Counted from the stretch's first letter, positions 41,001 through 52,045 are shown. The stretch is DNA of 64,000 nucleotides from Protula sp. h YS-2021 (GCA_949752745.1 OX457033.1:12633301-12697300), one strand, 5' to 3'. Numbers and translations: made by a program. The notes: generated from the sequence alone by a model not told the origin.

Positions 41001-41674
41001 ACGTAGCTGTATGCACTTCAATATACAGGATGTTATCCAACACCCAGCCAGAGCCTTGTCGCTCATGTTCATCAAACCTGGTAAACAATTCTTTATAGGC
41101 TTCTGGCAAGTCCTTCTCAATATCTGCTGGATTGTATGCTGCATATGTTGGACTGCTGATGAAGGCATTATCCACTTGTTCTACCATAACACCTTCAACA
41201 TTTGGTGTCATTTTCTTGAAGCGTGCATGTACGACAATATACCATTTCATACCATGGTTTAACGTCTCTAACAAATGTCTCTTGATTCGATTCTCTTGTT
41301 GTCGCATTTCAAGTAGTAAATCCGATCCATCTTCAGGCTCAAACCGTCTTTCCTGTTCGTTTCCACCAAGACTCACTCTTCTCCCTCTGCCTACTTGTCC
41401 TGTCTCTTTCTTTCTTTGTTCTTCATGAAGACACATTTTCAAATGCATGTGTCTCAAATGCATCTAAAGATGGAAATATTTTGATGCATTTACAGCAGAG
41501 GACTGGATCAGGTCTTTCAACACCATCTTGTAAGGTTTTTCGTCTCTTGGCTTCAATCTGCTCAACAAGCTCTTCACGAGCACGTTTCATCCTAGCTGGT
41601 TTACATCTATGTGCCACGAACAATTCCAGAGATGGAAATGTCACATCGCAATCATGACAGTAGACTGTTGCCAT
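38018..41674 (-). pseudogene. polB: protein-primed DNA polymerase B, frame broken
   Basis: Three overlapping frames. 41728-41423 holds zinc-finger-like CHDCDVTFPSLELFVAHRC and CCKCIKIFPSLDAFETH; the likely start is ATG 41674 (MATVYCHDC), the first after the TATA box. 41463-40336 holds a linker and exonuclease motif I (YADFEC). 40306-38018 holds the rest: an endonuclease VII-type HNH/zinc module (C48..C51, DHDH 62-65, H75xxC78), ExoII FFHNLRGYDSH, ExoIII YLKSDVLLLAD, polymerase A YLDANNLYGWAM, B KLMNSSVFGKT and C FSDTDS. All catalytic motifs are intact. The frames are separated near 41430-41460 and 40306-40400; the second site has a 10-bp direct repeat TACTGGCTCA (40329-40348) and needs more than one indel. 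Replicates the element by protein priming (family knowledge). Confidence 0.9.
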
Positions 41675-41733
41675 CGTTGTTGCTGTTGCTGTTGCTAGAA
41701 CTGAAATGAAGTAAAATATACGTTTCACTCTTC

Positions 41734-41741
41734 CTTTTATA
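41734..41741 (-). promoter_or_regulatory. TATA box for the polymerase gene
   Basis: TATAAAAG on the minus strand, 60 bp before ATG 41674. Between them lies TTTTACTTCATTTCAG (to 41701), a good 3' splice-site sequence. Confidence 0.65.
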
Positions 41742-41769
41742 CCACAAGATGATGTGTAACTTGCTCAAA

Positions 41770-42195
41770 CTTGTTTACGGAGGTTTAATTATGCAAATAA
41801 TCAAAGTTTGTTTACAAAGTTTGTTTACAAAGTTTGTTTACAAAGTTTCAATGAGTTTCAATTATGCAAATAACTAAAGTTTGTTTACAAAGTTTGTTTA
41901 CAAAGTTTGTTTACAAATTTTGTTTATAAAGTTTGTTTACAAAGTTTGTTTACAAAGTTTGTTTACAAAGTTTCAATTATGCAAATAACAAAAGTTTGTT
42001 TACAAAGTTTGTTTATAAAGTTTGTTTACAAAGTTTCAATGAGTTTCAATTATGCAAATAACTAAAGTTTGTTTACAAAGTTTGTTTACAAAGTTTGTTT
42101 ACAAAGTTTGTTTATAAAGTTTGTTTACAAAGTTTGTTTACAAAGTTTGTTTATAAAGTTTCAATTATGTAAATAACTAAAGTTTGTTTACAAAG
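41770..42195. promoter_or_regulatory. forkhead/octamer motif array (putative enhancer)
   Basis: 18 exact TGTTTAC motifs (forkhead consensus), mostly in 13-bp TTTGTTTACAAAG units, plus four TGTTTATA variants. They are interrupted by four exact ATGCAAAT octamers (41791, 41864, 41979, 42052) and one variant ATGTAAAT (42167). Octamer spacing is 73, 115, 73, 115 bp, so there is a 188-bp higher-order unit in two copies. It lies upstream of the polymerase gene on the minus strand. Enhancer function is inference from motif density. Confidence 0.8.
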
Positions 42196-42227
42196 TTCAC
42201 TTTTTATTTATAAAGTTTCAATAAACA

Positions 42228-42378
42228 CTTACCGAAATGGTTGCAACTGGCTGTCACTGGATGTCATCCCTTATATACCACTGTGATGTGATCCAATTGT
42301 GGTGTGCAACTTTTGCTTCCTTGCTCCACTTACCGATATGACTGTCACTGTTGTTGCTGGGTGATCATCCCTTATATA
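42228..42378 (-). promoter_or_regulatory. two duplicated TATA-leader-splice donor units
   Basis: Minus strand: TATATAAG at 42371-42378 and again at 42270-42277. Each is followed 37 nt later by CGGTAAGTG, a consensus 5' splice site (donors at 42333 and 42232). The leaders share GGATGA and CAGTGACAG words. No open frame follows directly, so these look like untranslated first exons. A matching acceptor is TTTCAG ending at 41701. Confidence 0.55.
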
Positions 42379-42477
42379 CCCCACAGATGTAATCAAATTG
42401 TGGTGTGTAACTTATGCTGATGTGACATGCTGACTTGACAGAATGTTGCTGACTTGACAGAATGTTTCTCGCCTAGA

Positions 42478-42610
42478 AGGGGGGGGGGGGTGGGGGGTCG
42501 GTACATAGTATGTCCTGGGGGGGGGGGTCGGTACATAGTATGTCCTGGGCGGGGGGGTCGGTACACAGTATGTCCTAGGGGGGGGGGGGGGTCGGTACAT
42601 AGTATGTCCT
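42478..42610. repeat. subterminal minisatellite, right
   Basis: Four units of poly-G plus TCGGTACATAGTATGTCCT, inverted relative to the left array. A similar unit ending TCAGACC occurs inside the 687-bp element at 43055-43741. Confidence 0.85.
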
Positions 42611-42779
42611 GACTGCCTGTTGCCATGGTTACGTTGCCCATGACGTCACTATTGCGTCACAATGATTGACAGGTGACAGCAGGCTTAATTGCCTTAATTG
42701 ACTTAATTGACTTAATTGATCACGTGATTGATGACGTCACGATGATTGACTGCGGCAGAACCGGCGTTTTCATACTACT
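42608..42779 (-). repeat. Polinton right terminal inverted repeat
   Basis: 172 bp, inverted relative to 26088-26268 and one 9-bp unit shorter. It ends ...CATACTACT. Confidence 0.95.
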
Positions 42780-42785
42780 TCAAGA
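42780..42785. repeat. Polinton target-site duplication, right
   Basis: TCAAGA directly follows the right terminus ACTACT and equals the left duplication. Confidence 0.95.
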
Positions 42786-42921
42786 CCATTTCTATCAAAA
42801 CACCGTGTAGCTCCCGACGCTGCATGGATAGACTTTGATTATGCACCGTCTACTCAGCGTTGCATAAATGTTGCAAAAGGAAATCGAAGCAACATCCATC
42901 TCCGGCGTTCTACAGAAGTTG
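42786..42921. other. Polinton right flank, nothing recognised
   Basis: Host-type unique sequence between the target duplication and the next terminal-repeat relic. Confidence 0.4.
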
Positions 42922-43032
42922 AGTAGTATGAAAACGGGGGTTCTGGCACAGGAAGTGACGTCATCAGTCTCGTAACCATGGTAATAAAGTGATGACTTCC
43001 CCCTCCGCCATCTCCAGGCGTTCTACAGAAGC
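42922..43032. repeat. relic of a Polinton-like terminus
   Basis: Begins AGTAGTATGAAAACGGGGG and TTCTGGC, near-identical to the first 30 bp of the Polinton end, with TGACGTCATCA and GTAACCATGG following. It is flanked by a 22-bp direct repeat CATCTCC-GGCGTTCTACAGAAG (about 42897-42918 and 43009-43030). Confidence 0.65.
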
Positions 43033-43054
43033 CAGGAAAACACGGGGAGAAGTA

Positions 43055-43741
43055 AGTAGGGGAAAACGAGTTTTCTACTGCAGTCAATCTTTGCGGCGTC
43101 ATCAATCACATGACGTCATCAAGCCCTGCCTCTTACCCTAATACGGTCTGTCAATCATCAATCAATCATCAGAGACCCCCCTCCCCCTTAGGACATACTA
43201 TGTCAGACCCCCCTCTAACCCTAACCCTAATGTATGGGCTGGTCACGTCTTTGAAAGGGCTGGCCATTCGAGCACAGATTTGAATGGGCTGATCATTCGA
43301 ACACATCTTTGAATGGTCTTGCCATTCGAACACATCCTTGAATGGCGCGCTCTTCCCACATAGCCGACCAAAGAAAAAATATAACAAATAAACATACATA
43401 GCAAAGAATTTCACTTACCTCAAATTTTCACTTCCCATCTTCCAACAACAACGTTACTTAATCTTCACACACAATTTCCTTATAAAGGATGGGGTACTGT
43501 GGTAGAAGTGTCGCTGCCGGGGTTTCGCTGATGTCACGATGATTGATTGATGACATCACGATGATTGACAGGTATTATTAGGGTTAGAGTTAGGGTTAGA
43601 GGGGGGGTCTGACATAGTATTTCTTGGGGGGGGGTCTGATGATTGATTGATTGATGATTGACAGATGGTATTAGGGTTGGGAGCGGGACTTGATGACGTC
43701 ACGATGATTGACTGCAGCAGGAGACTCATTTTCCCCCTACT
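43055..43741. mobile_element. non-autonomous Polinton-derived element (687 bp)
   Basis: Left end AGTAGGGGAAAACGAG and right end rc AGTAGGGGGAAAATGAG are inverted repeats extending about 165 bp, sharing CTGCAGTCAATC and TGACGTCATCAA words with the full Polinton ends. It is flanked by a perfect 6-bp duplication GAAGTA (43049-43054 and 43742-43747). It contains the same style of poly-C plus GGACATACTATGTC minisatellite, short CCCTAA runs, and a four-unit about 35-bp repeat of the GGCCATTCGAACACATC type (about 43225-43345). No gene. It would depend on Polinton proteins supplied in trans. Confidence 0.9.
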
Positions 43742-43747
43742 GAAGTA

Positions 43748-43978
43748 TTAATATAGAATCGCCACCAAGACAGAGATAATCTTAGTGTGGTCACAGTTCC
43801 CCCACCCCTGGGTTATCAGGTCACGTAGAATATTATAAAGCCGATTTCTATGTTGGATATACGTTGGAATGTTTACTGGGAAGAAGAAACATCTCGCCTC
43901 TGCTCAAACTATGAAATTATTTATATTAAAGGAAACTCATCTGAAAGTAAAGGACAAACGCAAAAGGTAAAATAAAAC
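43748..43978. other. intergenic, nothing recognised
   Basis: Unique sequence to the right of the 687-bp element. Confidence 0.4.
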
Positions 43979-44237
<259 letters not shown>

Positions 44238-44392
44238 AAAAGGATTTTTTTTCTCTCGAAAAGTTAGTCTCGTAAAATAACATCCGAAATGTCATTAATT
44301 TACAGCATATCAATTGGCACTCGCATAGTCACTTATAACTGACAGAAGTTGTGTACATATATGCAAATATATGCAAATATTTGCATACAACC

Positions 44393-44426
<34 letters not shown>

Positions 44427-47400
44427 GTTTTTTGAGAGGGGGTGGGGTATCGTTAGGTTCAATAGTTTCAACAACTTTATAAGAAATGCTGATATATTCT
44501 ATTCATATCACATAATCCAAGTTGGCACTTAGGACTGTACATTTGAGTGCTCTGTTCATTCGGCAATAATTAAGCTGGATTTGCGAGTAATAAATATTTC
44601 ATAACGCGAGGGGTGGAGGAGGTGGGGGGCGGGGATTTGGAAAAGAGAGGTGGCTGTAGCGGGATCAGTTTTGCTACATTTAAATGTGATTGTTGAGGAG
44701 AGGGTGTAGTGCTCCGAGGCAGAAATTTCGACATGTTCCCTACCCTTTTTTTTTTTGTGGTATATTTTAGATACTAATAAAGATTTAAATATATAATTTT
44801 AAAATGTAATATTGACATTTATGTGTCATTCATTTGATTTCAGTTATTATATTACTATATCTAAATGATATTCTATCAAGTCAACTTACGCTCTTTCTAT
44901 ATCACCAGATAAGAACATTATTTGCCTCGATCAACTAATCCTAAGCAAATAACCACTATGACAGCAAAATACACGGTTTTTTTTATTAAATAAATAATTT
45001 TCAGCGCACCACTAAACAAAAACAGGAAAATGTTAAAGTAAACTGTTGGGGATCACATAAAAACAAGATATTGGTAGCCGAATAGCCCCGTAGTTAATCG
45101 GCTGCGTGGTCGCGTAGAGGTCACGTCGACCCGTAGGATGCCACAGGCCCCAAGTTCATTCCGAGGCAGGTACGAATGTTTAGTTGCAGATTGGTGTGCT
45201 GTAGTGTTGTTTGAATGATCAATTGTGTCAAATGGACGCTACAAATGACTGTTATTTTAAGGATCGCAAAAAAAAAAAAGTTTCAGAATGTTATCGTCAA
45301 ACTACCGTCAAATTGGTTCGGAAAAGGTTTCATTTGAAACCTTCAAAAAAAAAAAAAAAAAATCGTTTTCTAGCATTTCATATAACGAAAATAAAACGTT
45401 TTTTTTAAGGTTTTTAAGTTTCACAGAAACGTTTATAAAACTTTTTTCAAACCAAAAAAGTTTACCGGGAACCGACGTCGAAAATCCGACGTTGTATAGA
45501 CACTGGACTCACAAGCAAACAAAAAAAAATGTTTTGTTATGGCTCACCTGAAATGGTAGCCATGACAGGTCATTTTGAAAATTACCAAAAACGGGGAGAT
45601 ACATGAATTTCAAGAGCGGGCAAGTTTTTTTCCCACCTATTTTTGAAATATATTCATGGAAATCGACTTCATACATATCCTACATGCCCAAGGGTGGGAG
45701 TGGGTGGGGGTACTGCGACGGAGGGGTGACCACACTATGAATGTGGCTGTGGAGATGGCGATTCTATATGAATTTTTCCCAGAATTCTATACAACGTCAT
45801 TTTTCCAGATGTTTCGACTTCCATTTTCTAACTATCCGCAACGTTTAGAACACATCGGATAATCGACGCCCATCCAACGGTTGAAACTATACGTTATTTC
45901 GACTGTCATATACAACCAAAACTCGACGTCCTTCCAACGTTGTCTGGGCAAATGAAAATTATTTCTCTTTTATTTTTGCACTATTCACTCGGTTATGTTG
46001 CAGTCAAGATGACAATATTAAATTTAATTAGAAAATACAAAGTGTGGTAAAGCTAAAAAGAGAAGAAAAACAAAACGATTAAGGAATTGGCATGAAAACA
46101 TCGCTTGCTTTATATATTGCTCATGTCAGCACTTTTTTTTTTTTTTTTGGAGGGTGGCGGGAGGGGGATTTTGTATGTATGCGTCTGTGAACTTTTGGCC
46201 GAGGTGTAGTTAGATCAGCTACTTCCCAGTGCCAAAGAAAACAGAAGAAAAAAAAGTTGTCATAATGGTGGTACAGTTCTAGGCTATTGTCTGTAAGCCA
46301 AATACTGACAAAGCCGTAGTTACAACATCTTTCTCGCTGCCTAAACAATACCCCTTTTTCATATCATTTAATCTCATGTGCTTTGACAAAATGCTCAAAT
46401 CTCAACCACAAATAGAAATAAGCCGCTAAAGCACTATTTTTCGCAAGCTTATTTTCTGTTATATAAACAGCAAACAATAGAGTAACTGAGGGTTTATTAA
46501 AGAGTTTTTTTTTTTTTTTTGTCATTTCTCAGAAAAGCTAAACCGTTCATAAAACTGTCTGATATTTTTCCATGCCTTAAAGTATCAGCTTTTGTGTTGG
46601 TTTGAAGGAAGGAGCGCGGTTCACTTGATAACCGTGCTCATCGATTCGCCAAAAAAAAAAAAATTCCAACATGCAAAGACAAACAACTTTAAACAGCACA
46701 AGAAAATACAATGAAAATAATAAAGGACAAGCTAAAATCCACAACTTCTCAATGACATTTGCATAAATGTTTGGTCAGATTGGTCCGTACCGTTTTTGTG
46801 CTCTGATGCGCTAAATACTCCCCCTCCCCCACCGCACACATCCACTTTGTCCGACCAGTAACCAGCGTTTTTGGTTGGATATTAAACAGACGTCGGAAAA
46901 TGGACGTCGTATGGCTGTCAGAGTTACAACCACACAACAACCACACACAACAACCACACAACAACTACACAAAAACCACACAACAACAGCATGATGTTAT
47001 CTCTCCTTGGAAATGGAAGCTATGACAGATCGCTTTGAAAAATAGGCCAAAATTGGGACCTAATATACAAGGGGAATGACAGCAGCGCTTTTTTACCTAC
47101 TTTTGACAAATATCAATGAAAATTTACTTCTTACATATCTGACATTATGAGGCTCCTCTAATTTCTCCCCATCGGTCTAATCTGGTAAAAACAAGAGAAG
47201 GGGATTTGAAAATAGTGTGGAGGAGCAATAACCTAACATTCACCCATCCCACCTCCCTTAATCCCCTCCACATTCACTGGACACATGTAGACCGATTGGA
47301 TCGAGATTGCGATGTATTAGAAGTAGCATATCGTTAAAAATGTGGTCGGTGATGGTTAAGATCAAAAGGTCATGAAAGAACTTGGGGTTTGGGTTGCAAG

Positions 47401-47738
47401 TAGGGGGGGGGGGGGGATTTTTTCCTCAAAGAAAAGAAGCAAGAAAAAAAAGGGAATTTTGGAAACGATTTTTTTTTTTTGCATGTTATAAATAAACAAA
47501 TTGAGGGAAAATCTCTCTCTCGAAAAAAGCTTCTAGTTAATTTGCATAATTCGAAGAGATAATTAAATAATAGTTGGTCATTTGAGAAGGTGGATGACTG
47601 TGGGTGACAAAACGGAGTTTCTCCACTGCGAATACACAATCCCCTCCCCCTCCACCCTCTCCTTCCCCCACCCACACCCAACCTCGAACTACCTCAGCTA
47701 TAGGAAAGCTTCCTCAAATTTGGCTCCCCTAGAGTGTT
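44238..47738. other. intergenic, repeat fragments only
   Basis: Poly-T (44394-44425), poly-A and poly-G tracts. ATGCAAATAT repeats at about 44360-44385. GACGTC-family fragments at 45465-45950 and 46860-46920. (ACAACCAC)n at 46924-46985. No gene recognised. Confidence 0.4.
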
Positions 47739-48105
47739 ACACCCTCCCCATTTCCCTACCCACCCCAGTGAAAGTTGATACACCCTCCCCATTTAACTAC
47801 CCACCCCAGTGAAAGTTGATACACCCTCCCCATTTGCCTACCCACCCCAGTGAAAATTGATACACCCTCCCCATTTCCCTACCCACCCCAGTGAAAGTTA
47901 ATACACCCTCCCCATTTCCCTACCCACCCCAGTGAAAGTTAATACACCCTCCCCATTTCCCTACCCACCCCAGTGAAAGTTAATACACCCTCCCCATTTC
48001 CCTACCCACCCCAGTGAAAGTTGATACACCCTCCCCATTTCTCTCTACCCACCCCAGTGAAAGTTGATACACCCTCCCCATTTCCCTACCCACCCCAGTG
48101 AAAGA
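47739..48105 (+). repeat. 41-bp minisatellite, about nine copies
   Basis: Units ACACCCTCCCCATTTCCC + TACCCACCCCAGTGAAAGTTGAT, very homogeneous with few substitutions and one small insertion near 48040. Confidence 0.93.
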
Positions 48106-49247
48106 TGCGAGGGTCTCGCTCGTTTAAAGGCGGTTTTCAGAAAGTGTATAAAATATTGTAAACATGAACTTGAGATGAATAATTTTTTTCTCCTTTTGTC
48201 ATTGTCTCATGGAAATGTTCAAGGAATTCTGAATTGATCTGCATTTTCAATAATTATAATTTAATACACCATCATATCACTTTGTTAACTGAAAATATGC
48301 GATCCAGGGTGTTCCTCCAATCTGAAGTTCATTCCACCATCTCGATCCAATATATCAAGAATTTAGCAGGAAGGCCCGGGAGGGAGGGGGAAGGGGGGAG
48401 GGGTTCTGTACTATGTATCGCGTATGGTACTAAAAAACGCCGAGAAAGGGGTAATTTTGAAGTGAGACGCGGTCCGCGCGGAGTGCCAACTTCGTTATAA
48501 AGGGGTAGTTTTTGTTCAGTACTCAGCTCTTCCTACAAAAGGGGGGTTTATTTCGGAATTAGCAATTCGCGTTTAAGGGTTGTTTTACTGCACGCCATGG
48601 ATACGCATGGCAACCAATTTGTGCGTGAGTGCACCGCCCCTCCCCCCCCCCTCCACCGGGGCGCGAAGGGTACAGGAGGGCACCAATGAGTCCTAAGAAG
48701 ACCCCCACCCTCCCCACTCCCCTCTTACTCCTAACAACAAACATTATCGGTAAACGGTCATCTGCCCCCCCCCCCAGATCAACCCCCCCCCCCCCACAAT
48801 CAACTGCCCCCTCTTTTGCAACCCGGTCGACTGCCCCCCCTGCAATTTGGGGTGGTCATCTGCCCCCTCTCCATTTTTAGTGGAAAAAATTCTTTAAAAA
48901 TTTAGGCAATTGTGATGTCCCCATCTACTTCGTCTCTGAAACAATTGATCTTCATTGATCTTTAACTCTGGTTAAAGATGTGAAAAACTATTGATCAATT
49001 CATCGTCTCTGAACAAAAAGAGATCTAAGAGACTATTAATCTGTTCTTTGTCGCTCAGTAACAGGGATGTAAGAAACGATTGATCTATTCACCAATATTG
49101 ATCTTAGGGGAGACTGATCCCCAAACTAACTGGGGGGGGGGGGGGGGCAGATGACCGGGATTCAACATTATCAGCCTGCATCTTAACACTCCTTTTCTCC
49201 GGCCATCCCTGTCCGCAGCACAAAATGGTGGTGGAAAGTTATGACTT

Positions 49248-49250
<3 letters not shown>
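48106..49250. other. intergenic, poly-C and G tracts
   Basis: Irregular CCCCCC/TCAACTG and GTCATCTGCCCC repeats at 48620-48870, and TTGATC-type words at 48940-49100. No gene. Confidence 0.4.
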
Positions 49251-49312
<62 letters not shown>

Positions 49313-49325
49313 GTCTCTGTCTCTG

Positions 49326-49365
<40 letters not shown>
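49251..49365. repeat. (CT)n microsatellite
   Basis: About 115 bp of CT repeats with CTGT interruptions near 49306-49328. Confidence 0.95.
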
Positions 49366-49367
<2 letters not shown>

Positions 49368-49459
49368 GGCTCAGTTGTATAAGACACACAAAAACGTGCA
49401 TATTTCAGGCCCACTTTTGCACAGTTTTTCACACTTCCTAAGACACCGTATAAATCAAA

Positions 49460-49567
49460 GGATTTTTACAAGAGCGAGTTTCTCATCTATGGAGCGGCTA
49501 TTTTCCAATGCATGGATTTTTACAAGAGCGAGTTTCTCATCTTTGGAGCGGCTATTTTCCTATGCAT
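49460..49567 (+). repeat. 54-bp tandem duplication
   Basis: GGATTTTTACAAGAGCGAG unit at 49460-49513 repeated at 49514-49567 with two base differences. Confidence 0.9.
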
Positions 49568-50305
49568 GGACTTTGTCTGCAGGAACCGCAACGCGAGCTC
49601 AACACAGATTTCACTTGGTTAGTTTGCAGTCAAGACGATATCATTGAATTTAATTAGAAAACCCAAAGTTTGTAAGTCTCAACAAGACTAGGAATAACTG
49701 CATAACTGCAGTCTGCTTGTGTCTTCAGCCTACAGAGTTTTTTTGTTTTTTTTTTGAGGGGTAGGTTTAGCTTTAACACTCAAAAATGATAGCGCAGTAC
49801 TCTTGAGTTTGGTACTGGAGTAAATTTGCTTGTCTGGGCGAATAGAGATGCTTTTGAGTGTTACTCGGGCTTGTAAACCGATCGAGTTTGCTCAATCTCT
49901 GTTTTCTTCAAGACCCTCTGCAGTACAATCACCCGTCGACAGCCGTCAGTTCATAGTCGGTCTAGATAGATGCAAACGGGAGCAAGGCATACCCTTGTGT
50001 GACCATGCAACACCTGTGGACAGTGTGGTCACTGTCACTCAAGGAGTGAAAGCTCTGCCAGAAAACGGAACTAACACCGATAGTTCATGGGATGAAAGGA
50101 AAGCCTAAGCCTTCGCTGCCTTTTATTGACTCGGACTTAATTTGTTGGTGAGACTATATGCGGGAAGGCAAAGTCTTTTATATTGAGTAAAGTCACCTCC
50201 CCTTTTCATCTGGATCTGGGGCAGAATCGAAAGTCGTATCGTTTAGGAAGAAGGCCAAGAAATCAAAGGTTAGGGTATTTTTCTAGACGGTAGTGGATGT
50301 GAGTA
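49568..50305. other. intergenic, unassigned open frame
   Basis: A 92-codon plus-strand frame at 49830-50108 lacks a recognisable domain. It is not called as a gene. Confidence 0.3.
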
Positions 50306-50483
50306 CAGTAAAACCTCATTCTGGATAAACCCTGAAATACCGGACAACTGCCAAAACCGGACAAGAATTGTCAGTCCCGTTTTTTCCCCATTGGTTTACA
50401 TGACCCCTGAAATACCGGACACCTCTATATACCGGACAAAATCCGCCAGTCTCCCCGCTGTCCGGTGTAGGCAGGTTATGCTG
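50306..50483. repeat. pogo/Tigger-type MITE with TA duplication
   Basis: TA-flanked CAGTAAAACCTCATT at the left and an imperfect inverted AGGTTATGCTG at the right, enclosing CCGGACA repeats. 178 bp. A diverged fragment with CGGACA/GGTGTCC words lies at about 54895-54985. Confidence 0.7.
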
Positions 50484-51190
50484 TATGCCCACAGACAGTC
50501 ACCCCGCATTGTAAGACAGAGCATGGGCTAAATGACAAGGCCAAGTCAATTCCGAGGGCGGACTCAAAGAGGCAGTTCAAGGTGACCCGGCATCTATAAC
50601 ACACACGGCGACGAGCCAGTCAGTTTGGAATTCCTAAACAATTAAATTTATCGTCTTCTCTGCAGCGTTCGAAAAGTCTAGCAAAAAATGGTGGCCCGTC
50701 GGACTTCGGACTTCAAAAAGTTGGGAGCCGGACGGGAAATCTTGGAGCCCGGCACTTTTTAAAAGAATTTTTCTAGTTTTATCATCTATACACAATGTAT
50801 TGCATGGCAGCTGTTCTGTGTACATGATCACCTGGTTGTGATCGAAAATAAGCGTCCTGGTTATTTCAAGCAAACACGTCTTCCGTTGTAATACACAGCA
50901 CTGAAAACAAATCACACACTTTTGTAAACAACAAAAACTCATCTTTTCCGTATTTCCAAAAATTTACATCACTGCAAATAATCGTATAGGTTTCTGATGT
51001 TCAGAACACGAATGTCCAGGGACATTGTGACCAGCCGAGATCCAGTGAATCACGTATCAATAGAATGATATGGTCGCCAAAAAGTGGTAGTCACATTGTA
51101 AAAACCGGTCGTTGAAAATTGAAAATTCGTGCAAAATTTTGAAGAAATCTTATCAAAATTGTGGAAGAAGAAATATTTTGAAATCTGGCT
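50484..51190. other. intergenic, nothing recognised
   Basis: A 102-codon minus-strand frame at 50634-50942 has no recognised domain. Confidence 0.3.
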
Positions 51191-52045
51191 TCTAAATATT
51201 TTTAAATGCCCCCACTTAGCCAATTTTTGGCGGATCGCCAGAAAAGTAACTCTTCAAAAGAAGACGGCCCATAAACATTAATAAAAAATTTGGAGACAAT
51301 TTGATCGAAATCGTGGAAGAAGAAGGACTCTGAAAATTGGCAACCGAACAATGCCTGCCTTCCCCCCCCCCCCCCCCCTCCTTCCTCACTTGACTAATTT
51401 TTGGTGGATCGCCAAAAACGAAAAAAAAAAAAACAAACAAAAAAAAAAAAAAACAAGCGTTTCAAGAGATAACAGGTTAGTGAACATTTGTGTAAAATTT
51501 AAAGGCAGTCAAAATTCTAAATATTTTTAAATGCCCCCATTTAGCCAATTTTTGGCGGATCGCCAGAAAAGTAACTCTTCAAAAGAAGACGGCCCGGTAA
51601 ACATTTATAAAAAATTTGGAGACAATTTGATCAAAATCGTGGAAGAAGAAGGACTCTGAAAATTGGCAACCGAACAATGCCTGGCTCCCCCCTCCCTCCT
51701 CCTCCCTCACTTGGCTAATTTTTGGTGGATCGCCAAAACAAAACAAAAAAACAAGCATTTCAAGAGATAACAGGCTAGTGAACATTTGTGTAAAATTTAA
51801 AGGCAGTCAAAATTGTGGAAGACTGGTTAAGAACAAATGTATAAATGCCCGCCCCCTCCCCACCCCCTCTAGGCCTACCCAGAGAACATCAGTACAAAGT
51901 TTGAAAGGAATCCGATTAAAACTGAGGGAGAAGAAGCATTTTAAGTAAAGGTTTACATACGTACATACGTACATACAGAAGACGGATAACCCTTCTACTG
52001 ATGTGATAAGACCAGGCAGACGAAGTCGGCTGGTCTAAAAACCAA
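51190..52045 (+). repeat. ~320-bp tandem duplicated repeat with ACATACGT tail
   Basis: A unit beginning TAAATATTTTTAAATGCCCC (about 51196 and 51517) contains AATTTTTGGCGGATCGCCAG, AGTAACTCTTCAAAAG and GCAACCGAACAATGCC. It is present twice, followed by ACATACGTACATACGTACATAC (51956-51977) and GATGTGATAAGACCAGGC. The tail is typical of a widespread invertebrate SINE/non-autonomous repeat end, but the family was not identified. Confidence 0.7.

Larger units (their letters stand above)
26088..42779. mobile_element. complete Polinton/Maverick element
   Basis: A 16,692-bp element bounded by AGTAGTATGAAAACGCCGG at the left and its exact reverse complement at the right. It is flanked on both sides by the 6-bp direct repeat TCAAGA (26082-26087 and 42780-42785). 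Length, long inverted repeats and 6-bp duplication match Polinton transposition. The gene set is the Polinton hallmark: protein-primed PolB, retroviral-type integrase with chromodomain, FtsK/A32-type packaging ATPase, adenain-like protease, penton-like and double-jelly-roll capsid proteins. The terminal repeats differ at only a few bases plus one 9-bp unit, which suggests recent insertion. Several genes carry frameshifts or stops, so this copy is probably not autonomous unless some breaks are assembly errors. Confidence 0.97.

Noticed and set aside
43200..43225. CCCTAACCCTAA as a telomere remnant
   Set aside because: Only two or three units, located inside the terminal repeats of the 687-bp element and mirrored at about 43577-43600.
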